From contig JBDRKQ010000226.1 in assembly GCA_043813895.1 (NCBI GenBank), forward strand, positions 1-13,381: a stretch of DNA of 13,381 bases, in the 5' to 3' direction. Both the position numbers and the translations under genes were made by a program. Below are positions 8,159-13,381 of the stretch, piece by piece (within the stretch, counting starts at the first letter, position 1; each line of letters begins with the position of its first letter). Origin of the DNA: CAZTAR01 sp043813895 (lineage in GTDB: Bacteria > Planctomycetota > Phycisphaerae > UBA1845 > UTPLA1). Under the pieces are notes generated by a model. The model worked only from the letters and a program-made list of their open reading frames with translations. It searched no databases and was not told the origin of the DNA.

Positions 8159-8730
8159 ATCCACACCCGGCCATCGCACTGATCGAGTTGAACTCCATCC
8201 CAGCGGGGACGGAAACGGCCGACGCCATGGTCAAACGGGCACCGATCGAACTGCTTCGCGTCGGCACGGTGCAACCCGGCAAGTACCTGATCCTGATCGG
8301 CGGCTCCGTCGCCGCGGTCGAGGAGTCGTACATCGAAGGACGGCGCGTCGCCGGCGACGCGCTCACAGGCCAGATCCTGCTGCCCGATGTACACGAACAC
8401 GTGTATGAATCGGTCAACGGCAAACGACGGCCCAACGACGGCGACGCCCTGGGCATCATCGAAACGTCGTCCATTCCCGCCAACGTGCTGGCTGCCGAGA
8501 AAGCAGTCAAGATGGCGAACGTCGTCCTCGTCGAGATCAGGCTCGGTGACGGCCTGGGGGGAAAGGGAGTCACGTCCGTCACAGGCAAGTTGGAAGACGT
8601 GCAGGCATCCATTGCGGCGGGCCTCGCGTCGGTGGAGAACGCGGACATCGTGACGCGATCCGTGGTGATACCCTCACAACACGCGGAACTGCGAGAGCGC
8701 GTCGATCAATCAAGCTTGTTCCAACCCTAA
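8155..8730 (+). CDS. BMC-T tandem-domain shell protein, single-layer type
   Basis: This 191-residue trimer subunit has two BMC domains, about 4-88 (PAIALIELNSIPAGTETADAM) and 98-182 (ALGIIETSSIPANVLAAEKAV). It resembles the single-layer trimer HO_5812 of Haliangium as I recall it, including the GKYLILIGGSVAAVEES and GGKGVTSVTGKLEDV stretches, one per domain. In a trimer the six domains form a pseudohexamer interchangeable with BMC-H tiles, with a pore lined by two different loops. It differs from the other trimer of the locus in lacking the Glu-Arg gate motif. Its ATG overlaps the dehydrogenase stop by 4 bp with only AGGA (8147-8150) upstream, so translation is probably coupled to the dehydrogenase. 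A frameshift in that gene could therefore also lower expression of this shell protein. Confidence 0.93.
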   Translation: MNPHPAIALIELNSIPAGTETADAMVKRAPIELLRVGTVQPGKYLILIGGSVAAVEESYIEGRRVAGDALTGQILLPDVHEHVYESVNGKRRPNDGDALGIIETSSIPANVLAAEKAVKMANVVLVEIRLGDGLGGKGVTSVTGKLEDVQASIAAGLASVENADIVTRSVVIPSQHAELRERVDQSSLFQP

Positions 8731-8756
8731 GCGCATCGCCGCGGGAGATTGGGATC

Positions 8757-9041
8757 ATGGAATTGGGTCGCGTCATCGGAACGGTCGTCCCCTGCGTGCG
8801 ATGCGAGGGGCTTCAAGGGGTGCCGTTCCTGTTTGTCCAGCCGCTCGACCGCATGGGGGCTCGAAAAGGCAAGCCGGTTGTGGCGGCGGACGCGACCAAA
8901 ATGGCCGGGCCGGGCGAGTTGGTCATGTATGAGGGGGGGCGCGAGGCGGCGCTCGCCTTCAAACAGTGGTTCGTGCCGGTCGATCATGCGATCGTCGGAA
9001 TCGTCGACCAGGTCAGCCGCGAAGGATGGAAGAACGAATGA
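8757..9041 (+). CDS. BMC-P (EutN/CcmL family) pentameric vertex protein, second copy
   Basis: This 94-residue vertex pentamer begins MELGRVIGTVV and has the family blocks FLFVQPLDRMG, PVVAADATKMAGPGELVMYEGG and HAIVGIVDQVS. Start ATG 8757 has GGGAG at 8743-8747, spacing 9. Where most relatives carry a charged loop after TVV, this one reads PCVRCEG, with cysteines at 13 and 16, which could form a disulfide or bind metal; this is unusual in the family as far as I know. It also lacks the common SSAR motif, having GGREAALAF instead. Its stop overlaps the start of the third pentamer gene (ATGA at 9038-9041). Confidence 0.92.
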   Translation: MELGRVIGTVVPCVRCEGLQGVPFLFVQPLDRMGARKGKPVVAADATKMAGPGELVMYEGGREAALAFKQWFVPVDHAIVGIVDQVSREGWKNE

Positions 9042-9307
9042 TCCTCTGTCGCGTCCAAGGTCAGGTGGTCTCGACGATCAAGCATGACGCATACGCCAAT
9101 CGGCGAATACTGCTGCTCGACCGCCTCGATCCCGCGGGCAACGAGTTGGGAAGCTACGTCGTGGCAATCGACGCCGTCGACGCCGACGTCGGTCAAACCG
9201 TGCTCGTGTTAGAGGAAGGGAACTCCGCCAGACAGATCGTGGACGACGCCATGGCCCCTATCCGGTCCGTAATCATCGGCATCGTCGACGAAATCCAAAC
9301 CGCCTGA
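9038..9307 (+). CDS. BMC-P (EutN/CcmL family) pentameric vertex protein, third copy
   Basis: This 89-residue protein has all family landmarks: MILCRVQGQVVSTIKH, RILLLDRLDPAG, YVVAIDAVDADVGQTVLVLEEGNSARQ and SVIIGIVDEIQ. The ATG at 9038 overlaps the preceding stop and has GGAAG at 9028-9032. It is the last gene of the operon. The three pentamers of the locus are clearly different from each other, so they are not recent duplicates; mixed or interchangeable vertex caps are likely. No plus-strand intrinsic terminator is evident between here and 9398. Confidence 0.92.
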   Translation: MILCRVQGQVVSTIKHDAYANRRILLLDRLDPAGNELGSYVVAIDAVDADVGQTVLVLEEGNSARQIVDDAMAPIRSVIIGIVDEIQTA

Positions 9308-9397
9308 CGCTGGCAAAGAACACACCTGGCATTGTAGCGACGGCCCCAAAGCCCGTTCTGTGTGCCCCACGAGTAGGCCCCACCTGTTGATTCGCGC

Positions 9398-9438
9398 AAA
9401 AAAATGGAAGGTGCCGCCGTGGCTGGAGCACCTTCCAT
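9398..9438 (-). terminator. Intrinsic terminator of the lysine-rich protein gene
   Basis: On the minus strand a perfect 11-bp stem, ATGGAAGGTGC (9438-9428) with GCACCTTCCAT (9414-9404), loop 13 nt, is followed by seven T (complement of the A-run 9398-9404). It lies about 100 bp past the stop of the minus-strand gene at 9538. The stem could also limit read-through from the converging BMC operon, though no T-run follows on the plus strand. Confidence 0.85.
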
Positions 9439-9537
9439 CGTTCTCGCGAGCCTCCAGATAGATTGGAGGCTTGACCCCGCCGAAAGGCCGCCCGATGGTT
9501 TCAGGCAGCGAGCCGACAAGGGCCGACTGCTGTTTGG

Positions 9538-9726
9538 CTACACTTTCTTTCGCTTCTTGCGAGCCTTCTTCTTGGTGGCCTTCTTCTTGGTGGCCTTCTT
9601 CTTCGTAGCCTTCTTCTTCGTAGCCTTCTTCTTCGTAGCCTTCTTCTTTCGAGCTACTTTCTTCTTGGTGGCCTTCTTCTTGGTGGCCGTCTTCTTGGTG
9701 GCGCGTTTTTTCCTTCGTTTGGCCAT
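9538..9726 (-). CDS. Lysine-rich histone H1/HC2-like DNA-binding protein
   Basis: A 62-residue, extremely basic protein made almost entirely of Lys, Ala, Thr and Arg, with a repeated KKATK pentad (from about residue 8 to 54) between arginine-rich ends (MAKRRKKRATKK and KARKKRKKV). This is the composition of bacterial histone-H1-like proteins and HC2-type tails, which coat or compact DNA without a folded domain. The matching DNA is a tandem array of 15-bp units at about 9555-9715, so copy-number variation is likely. The ATG at 9726-9724 is preceded by AAAGGAGGTGAC (complement of 9732-9743), almost fully complementary to the 16S rRNA 3' end. With the consensus-like promoter and a clear terminator, this is a monocistronic and probably strongly expressed gene. 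A plus-strand frame across the same repeat is an artefact. Confidence 0.85.
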   Translation of the reverse strand: MAKRRKKRATKKTATKKKATKKKVARKKKATKKKATKKKATKKKATKKKATKKKARKKRKKV

Positions 9727-9755
9727 AGAGCGTCACCTCCTTTCATGTGAAAAAA

Positions 9756-9783
9756 GTCTAGGGGGGGCCAAAACTTTGTCAAC
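9756..9783 (-). promoter_or_regulatory. Sigma-70-type promoter for the histone-like gene
   Basis: On the minus strand, TTGACA (9783-9778) is followed after 16 bp by TAGACT (9761-9756), leaving a 5' leader of about 20-25 nt to the start codon at 9726. The spacer holds a run of seven C. Confidence 0.65.
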
Positions 9784-9859
9784 AACATTTTTTTTCGGCG
9801 TTGCGGTATATTTGCCGTGAGGAAAAGCCTGCTCGCCTCCGGCCGGCGCAGTCACAGCG

Positions 9860-10525
9860 ATGGACATGAAACGGACTCACGCCTTCATCTTCGACTTGGA
9901 CGGCACGCTGGTCGACTCACTGTTCGACATCACACATGCGCTGAACCACGCACTCATGAAGATTGGAGAGAGCACCGTCCGTTCGCGCGACGTTCGTTCA
10001 TGGATCGGCGATGGGTTGCCTACACTCTGCCGGCGCGCCGTCCCGAAAGCGGACAAGAAGACCGTGCGCGTGTTGGTGCGAGAGGCTGTATCGCACTACA
10101 CCGCCCACTGCGCCGCAAACACGAGGCCTTACCCTAACGTACTGCAAATGCTGGAGTTGCTGCGCGCAACCCACACCGCTGCCGCTGTGCTCTCCAACAA
10201 ACCGCACGACCTGACGCTTCGACTCGTGAGCGAACTCAACATGGGGAAGTACTTCTCTGACATACGCGGATGCACCAGCGAAGAAGACAAGAAGCCGTCG
10301 CCCCATTCCGCTTTGAGGTTCGCTGATGCGCTGGGTGTGCGGCCTGCAGATGTGTTTCTCGTCGGCGATTCTTCCGTGGACATCGAGACCGCACGCAACG
10401 CCGACATGATCGCTGTTGCCGTCACCTGGGGGTTCACCGACAGGTCTGCACTCCTCGCCGCCGGCCCCGATTTTCTTCTCGATGACCCTGCCGAAATCCC
10501 CCAGTTGCCCCGAAAAAAAAAGTAG
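9860..10525 (+). CDS. HAD-family phosphatase, phosphoglycolate phosphatase type
   Basis: A 221-residue haloacid-dehalogenase-superfamily hydrolase with a helical cap after motif I (subclass I). Motif I is FDLDGTLVDS (11-20), nucleophile Asp12 and acid/base Asp14. Motif II is the Ser in LSNKPH (Ser112), motif III the Lys in DKKPSP (144 or 145), and motif IV GDSSVDIETA (169-178) with Asp170 and Asp174 for magnesium. The layout and NKPH and KPSP signatures match Gph/PpaX-like phosphatases, which remove phosphate from 2-phosphoglycolate or similar small phosphoesters; the exact substrate cannot be fixed. Starts at 9860 and 9866 are both possible; neither has a good ribosome binding site. The C-terminus ends in KKK from an A-rich tract. 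It is divergent from the histone-like gene and convergent with pyrK, 34 bp away. Confidence 0.85.
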   Translation: MDMKRTHAFIFDLDGTLVDSLFDITHALNHALMKIGESTVRSRDVRSWIGDGLPTLCRRAVPKADKKTVRVLVREAVSHYTAHCAANTRPYPNVLQMLELLRATHTAAAVLSNKPHDLTLRLVSELNMGKYFSDIRGCTSEEDKKPSPHSALRFADALGVRPADVFLVGDSSVDIETARNADMIAVAVTWGFTDRSALLAAGPDFLLDDPAEIPQLPRKKK

Positions 10526-10559
10526 CGAAGCCTGTTTTCCCGTCGAAACGGTGCGGTGG

Positions 10560-11507
10560 CTACTCCCAAACCAACTTAGCCGCGTCGAACACGGGTCCCT
10601 CCGTACACGCCAGTGCGTAACGCCACTCCGACGCGACGGTCTTGTCCACGACACGCACAACGCACGACTGACATGTCCCCATCCCACACGCCATCATCCG
10701 TTCCAGTGCCACCTCACACGGGAGTCCTCGATCCACACAGAAAGCGCCAAGCGATCGCAACATTGGCTCCGGACCACATGCGTAAACCAAAACGGCCGAG
10801 GCGTCCACGGTGTCGAAGTACCGCCGCACAGCATCCACAACGTGTCCCTTCATGCCGCACGTGCCGTCGTCGGTCGTGATTACCGCATCAATGCCCTCTC
10901 TCGAGAATTCCTCAATACAAGCGGCCATTTCACCCTCTCGCGAGGGTTCGCGGAGTAGTTTGACCGGCATCAATTCACGCGTCCGCGCCCCATAGACCGC
11001 GCTGCACGTGACGCCCATCTTGCGGAGGTTTTCGCCCAGCCAACGAATCGGTGGTAAGCCGACACCGCCCGCAACAAGTAGCGCCCGAGTTCCCTGACTC
11101 GGCGTCGAGAACCCGCGCCCAAGCGGCCCGATAAAGTTCACCAGGTCGCCCACCCGACGGTCCGCCAGCCACGCGGTTCCGTTCCCCGTAACGCGGCCGA
11201 GAAGATCGACTTCGCACTGATCGCCCGTCCGGCGCAAACCCGCGATGCTCAGAGGGCGGCGCAGGAATGCCTCGCGCGGTCCGATGGCGGGAGGCGCGCC
11301 GGCGATCGACACAAGCCGGCCTTCGCCCATCTCACATGGCTGAACCGTTACCGATGGCGGTCGACACTGGATCTGCATGAACTGCCCCGGCGTGGCCTGC
11401 GGGAAACTATGAACCTCGAGCGTGCATGAGAAGTGGTGATCACACGGACTGGATTGCCGAACCACCTTGCCGATGAAGATGCCCTGAGTTGTTGGCGCGT
11501 GTTCCAT
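10560..11507 (-). CDS. pyrK: Dihydroorotate dehydrogenase electron transfer subunit
   Basis: A 315-residue ferredoxin-reductase-like iron-sulfur flavoprotein that passes electrons from dihydroorotate oxidation in PyrD (type 1B) to NAD. The FAD-binding barrel has RRPLSIAG (83-90) and GNGTAWLADRRVGD (108-121). The NAD domain has VAGGVGLPPI (145-154) and ACGPEPML (243-250). The [2Fe-2S] cluster is held by cysteines 274, 279, 282 and 301 (MACGMGTCQSC, then LACTEGPVF). The protein is longer than the usual 250-280 residues, partly through an insertion at about 50-78. No pyrD is in the window; the gene appears to be transcribed alone from the minus-strand promoter near 11700. No strong ribosome binding site precedes the ATG at 11507. 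Related reductases (for example sulfhydrogenase gamma) share the fold, but the C-terminal cluster motif is typical of PyrK. Confidence 0.88.
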   Translation of the reverse strand: MEHAPTTQGIFIGKVVRQSSPCDHHFSCTLEVHSFPQATPGQFMQIQCRPPSVTVQPCEMGEGRLVSIAGAPPAIGPREAFLRRPLSIAGLRRTGDQCEVDLLGRVTGNGTAWLADRRVGDLVNFIGPLGRGFSTPSQGTRALLVAGGVGLPPIRWLGENLRKMGVTCSAVYGARTRELMPVKLLREPSREGEMAACIEEFSREGIDAVITTDDGTCGMKGHVVDAVRRYFDTVDASAVLVYACGPEPMLRSLGAFCVDRGLPCEVALERMMACGMGTCQSCVVRVVDKTVASEWRYALACTEGPVFDAAKLVWE

Positions 11508-11578
11508 TTCAACTTTGTGATGCTACGCGCGGATTGGAGCAACACAAGCCCAGGGATGCTCGTGTGCGCATGTCGCGC

Positions 11579-11618
11579 AAAAAAACCTCCGGATCAGAAC
11601 TCGGTTCCGATCCGGAGG
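11579..11618 (-). terminator. Intrinsic terminator hairpin upstream of pyrK
   Basis: On the minus strand CCTCCGGATC (11618-11609) pairs perfectly with GATCCGGAGG (11595-11586); inside the loop GAAC and GTTC also pair across a mismatch. Seven T follow (complement of 11579-11585). It lies between the promoter at 11699-11727 and the pyrK start at 11507, all on the same strand, so it acts either as an attenuator of pyrK or as the end of a small RNA. Confidence 0.85.
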
Positions 11619-11692
11619 AGCGCCACGGCTAAAGTAGCCGATATCGTTGGCGATTAGCCTCACATCATATGCACGCCGTATTTCTCGGCGGT
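11579..11692 (-). ncRNA. Structured leader of pyrK or independent small RNA, about 110 nt
   Basis: The segment from the predicted start near 11692 to the terminator at 11579 contains three hairpins in transcript order: CACGCC with GGCGTG, CGGCTA with TAGCCG (loop CTT), and the terminator stem. An upstream GGCTA could compete for the same TAGCC, giving an alternative fold. The only open frame inside starts at an ATG and is two codons long, so no leader peptide is evident. The sequence GTGAGGCT partly matches the GNGAGGYU half of the PyrR-binding consensus, but the other half is absent. It does not match 4.5S RNA, 6S RNA or tRNA by eye. The attenuator reading is favoured because the downstream gene is a pyrimidine gene. 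Confidence 0.45.
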
Positions 11693-11698
11693 GGCGTG

Positions 11699-11727
11699 AA
11701 TCTAACAGAAGCAACTCGCACTGTCAA
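11699..11727 (-). promoter_or_regulatory. Sigma-70-type promoter for the pyrK leader
   Basis: On the minus strand a consensus -35 TTGACA (11727-11722) is followed after exactly 17 bp by TAGATT (11704-11699). Transcription would start near 11692 and run through the hairpins and terminator toward pyrK. Confidence 0.7.
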
Positions 11728-12284
11728 CGAGCAATTCGGCATACCGCTACTTGGGGAGAGAATCCCTAACATCCTGCTATCAAACGAGTTACGGAGTCTT
11801 GTCGTCACATGCTCACAAGTCCTGGCAGGACAGGAACATCGGTAAACGAAGCGCCGGAACGGCCCGGAATCCGGCGAATTGCGGAAAAATCCGCAGTCCA
11901 ATACTTCTCGCGGATGCAATTCCATAACATATTACATAAACAACAGTTAGAGCGATTGCTGGATTCGGCGGCCAGAAAGCGCGGTTCTGAGCGCCTGAAG
12001 GGTTCCTGAAGTCCCATACAGATCGTACGTCCTCGAACTCCGAGCGGTTCTCAGCGGAATCGCCCTGCGATTCGCCGGTTCGCAACCCGTTGTCGGCAGG
12101 AGGCGAAGAGACGATCGGTCGGCGACTTGATAACTGCGGATTGCGCGTGTTTCCGCGCATCTCGGCGATTCGCACGCTTCAACACACGCCCACGCACGAC
12201 CGGCGCGACGCTTGAATGATTGCCGTTTCCGCCGTATGTTGGTCTCTTTAGAGCTACGCTGCCCACTGATTTGTTTCCATTATC
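11728..12284. other. Long intergenic region between the pyrK promoter and ffh
   Basis: No gene is supported in these 557 bp. Open frames on both strands (for example plus 11809-12009 and minus 11813-12175) lack family resemblance and ribosome binding sites. Visible small elements are the near-palindrome GTCCTGGCAGGAC (11819-11831), a short hairpin TGCGGA/TCCGCA around 11880-11897, an AT-richer patch around 11920-11950, and the related motifs GCGGTTCTGAGCG and GCGGTTCTCAGCG about 60 bp apart. Confidence 0.5.
12212..12240 (+). promoter_or_regulatory. Candidate promoter for ffh
   Basis: TTGAAT (12212-12217) and TATGTT (12235-12240) are separated by 17 bp; each matches the sigma-70 consensus at four of six bases. 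A start near 12247 would leave about 38 nt before the ffh ATG. Confidence 0.35.
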
Positions 12285-13381
12285 ATGTTTGACGCGCTGT
12301 CAGATCGGTTCGGGGACGTCTTCCGCAAACTCCGCGGACGCGGGAGGATTACGGAGGAAAACGTCCGCGAGGTCATGCGCGACGTCCGGACCGCCCTCCT
12401 CGAAGCCGACGTCCACCTCGAAGTCGTGAAGTCCTTCACGCAATCCGTCACGCAGCAGGCCATCGGTGCGGAGGTGGTCAAAACACTCCATCCCGAGCAG
12501 GTCATGGTCAAGATCGTCAACGACGAATTGATCAAGCTCATGGGGCCTGTCGACTCGAGAATCCCCTGGGTGTCCAATCCGCCGACGATCATTCTGATGG
12601 CCGGCCTCCAAGGCTCCGGCAAGACAACGACCTGCGCGAAGCTCGCGAAGTACTGCCTCAACCAGGGCAAACGCCCGATGCTCGTCGCTGCAGACCTGAA
12701 ACGACCCGCCGCGATCGACCAACTCGAAGTCCTCGGGCAACAGCTCAACGTTCCCGTGTACGTCGAGCGCGACCACAAGAACGCCGTGAAGGTCTGTCGC
12801 AACGGCGTCTCCGAAGCGAGAAAGAACCTTCTCGACGTTGTCATCCTCGACACGGCGGGCAGATTGGCGATCGACGAAGAGATGATGGCCGAAGTGGCGA
12901 ATATCGCCCGGACGGCCGCACCGCACCAGATCTACCTCGTCCTGGATGCCATGACCGGTCAGGATGCCGTCAACACCGCGAAGCACTTCAACGAGCGGCT
13001 GGAGCTTGACGGCGTCATTCTGACGAAGTTCGACTCGGACACGCGCGGCGGGGCGATCCTTTCCGTCAAGAGCATCACCACCAAGCCGGTGAAGTTCATC
13101 GGCGTCGGCGAGAAGCTCGACCGCCTCGAAGAATTCCATCCCGACCGCATGGCGGGCCGCATCCTCGGCATGGGGGACATCGTCTCCCTCGTCGAGCAGG
13201 CCCAGCAACAGGTCGACGTGGAACAGGCCGCCAAGCTCGAAGCAAAGATGAAGAAAGGCGAGCTGACGCTCGACGACTTCGTCAGTCAGATGGACAAGGT
13301 CATGGGCGGCCGGTCCCTCAAGGATATGCTCAAGCTCCTCCCCGGCGTCGGCAGCATGATGCGAGAGGCGGACATGCAGGT
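12285..13381 (+). CDS. ffh: Signal recognition particle protein Ffh, 5' part
   Basis: This is the SRP54-type GTPase that binds signal peptides of nascent membrane proteins and 4.5S RNA and docks with FtsY. The first 365 residues are present and the frame runs off the window. The N domain (1-90) carries ALLEADV (37-43). The G domain follows: P-loop GLQGSGKTTT (107-116), DLKRPAAIDQL (137-147), DTAGR (189-193), TKFD (247-250) and GVGE (273-276). The M domain begins after FHPDRMAGRILGMGD (284-298), with DDFVSQMDKV and the LLPGVGSMM motif just before the edge. The start MFDALSDRF is the normal family N-terminus. No ribosome binding site is visible before the ATG (the preceding bases are TTTCCATTATC), which is weak for a housekeeping gene. 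Confidence 0.96.
   Translation, partial: MFDALSDRFGDVFRKLRGRGRITEENVREVMRDVRTALLEADVHLEVVKSFTQSVTQQAIGAEVVKTLHPEQVMVKIVNDELIKLMGPVDSRIPWVSNPPTIILMAGLQGSGKTTTCAKLAKYCLNQGKRPMLVAADLKRPAAIDQLEVLGQQLNVPVYVERDHKNAVKVCRNGVSEARKNLLDVVILDTAGRLAIDEEMMAEVANIARTAAPHQIYLVLDAMTGQDAVNTAKHFNERLELDGVILTKFDSDTRGGAILSVKSITTKPVKFIGVGEKLDRLEEFHPDRMAGRILGMGDIVSLVEQAQQQVDVEQAAKLEAKMKKGELTLDDFVSQMDKVMGGRSLKDMLKLLPGVGSMMREADMQ

Noticed and set aside
9555..9715. Regular short repeats that might suggest a CRISPR array
   Set aside because: The 15-bp units are contiguous without spacers and encode the KKATK protein repeat.
9404..9820. Plus-strand frame with FFLVAFFLVAFF repeats, resembling a membrane protein
   Set aside because: It is the reverse reading of the AAG-rich lysine repeat gene, which has its own promoter, ribosome binding site and terminator on the minus strand.
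11579..11692. Possible SRP 4.5S RNA or tRNA, given ffh nearby
   Set aside because: No GGAAGGAAGCAGC-like apical motif and no cloverleaf or T-loop consensus was found on either strand.
11809..12009. 66-codon plus-strand frame in the pyrK-ffh gap
   Set aside because: No ribosome binding site, no recognisable family and composition similar to non-coding surroundings.

Overview
The window is GC-rich, gene-dense bacterial DNA. Its core, about 3.3-9.3 kb, is a bacterial microcompartment (BMC) locus. The best guess for the host is a member of the Planctomycetota or a relative. This rests on the locus type, a lysine-rich histone-H1/HC2-like protein, and intergenic palindromes of a kind I associate with that group (one reads GGTACGGGC...GCCCGTACC). 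No rRNA or marker comparison was possible, so the assignment is inference.

Layout. 1-1628: the 3' part of an exported zincin-like protein with an odd HExxxH motif, overlapping by 4 bp a secreted all-helical protein of unknown function. 1902-3143: kbl, glycine C-acetyltransferase. 3144-3472: a regulatory region with a stem-loop, two TGACGTCA palindromes and a near-consensus sigma-70 promoter. 3473-9307: the BMC operon, in the order RpiB-like/DeoC (one open frame), double-layer BMC-T, BMC-H, BMC-P, CoA-acylating aldehyde dehydrogenase (frameshifted in a run of eight G), single-layer BMC-T, BMC-P, BMC-P. 9398-9783: a minus-strand lysine-rich DNA-binding protein with its own promoter, a near-perfect ribosome binding site and an intrinsic terminator. 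9860-10525: a phosphoglycolate-phosphatase-type HAD hydrolase. 10560-11507 (minus): pyrK, with a promoter and terminator hairpin upstream that look like an attenuated leader or a small RNA. 12285-end: ffh, cut by the window edge.

How the BMC genes fit together. The content (DeoC aldolase, an RpiB relative, a PduP/EutE-like dehydrogenase, one hexamer, two trimers and three pentamers) matches the 'sugar-phosphate utilizing' (SPU) class of BMC. The shell genes resemble those of Haliangium ochraceum in type and, as I recall them, in order. The expected chemistry is cleavage of 2-deoxyribose-5-phosphate (or a related sugar phosphate) to glyceraldehyde-3-phosphate and acetaldehyde, with acetaldehyde then oxidised to acetyl-CoA inside the shell. 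The aldolase and the dehydrogenase carry nearly matching amphipathic helices (LSDRDIERIVQRVAAL and LTDQQVDSIARRVLQEL), which are probable encapsulation peptides. No phosphotransacylase, alcohol dehydrogenase or acetate kinase lies in the window, so cofactor recycling must be encoded elsewhere.

The most notable points are the apparent RpiB-DeoC fusion with an internal encapsulation helix, a four-cysteine motif (C-x4-C-x2-C-x2-C) beside that helix, loss of the RpiB catalytic cysteine, the aldehyde dehydrogenase frameshift, the paired TGACGTCA sites upstream of the operon promoter, and the structured pyrK leader.
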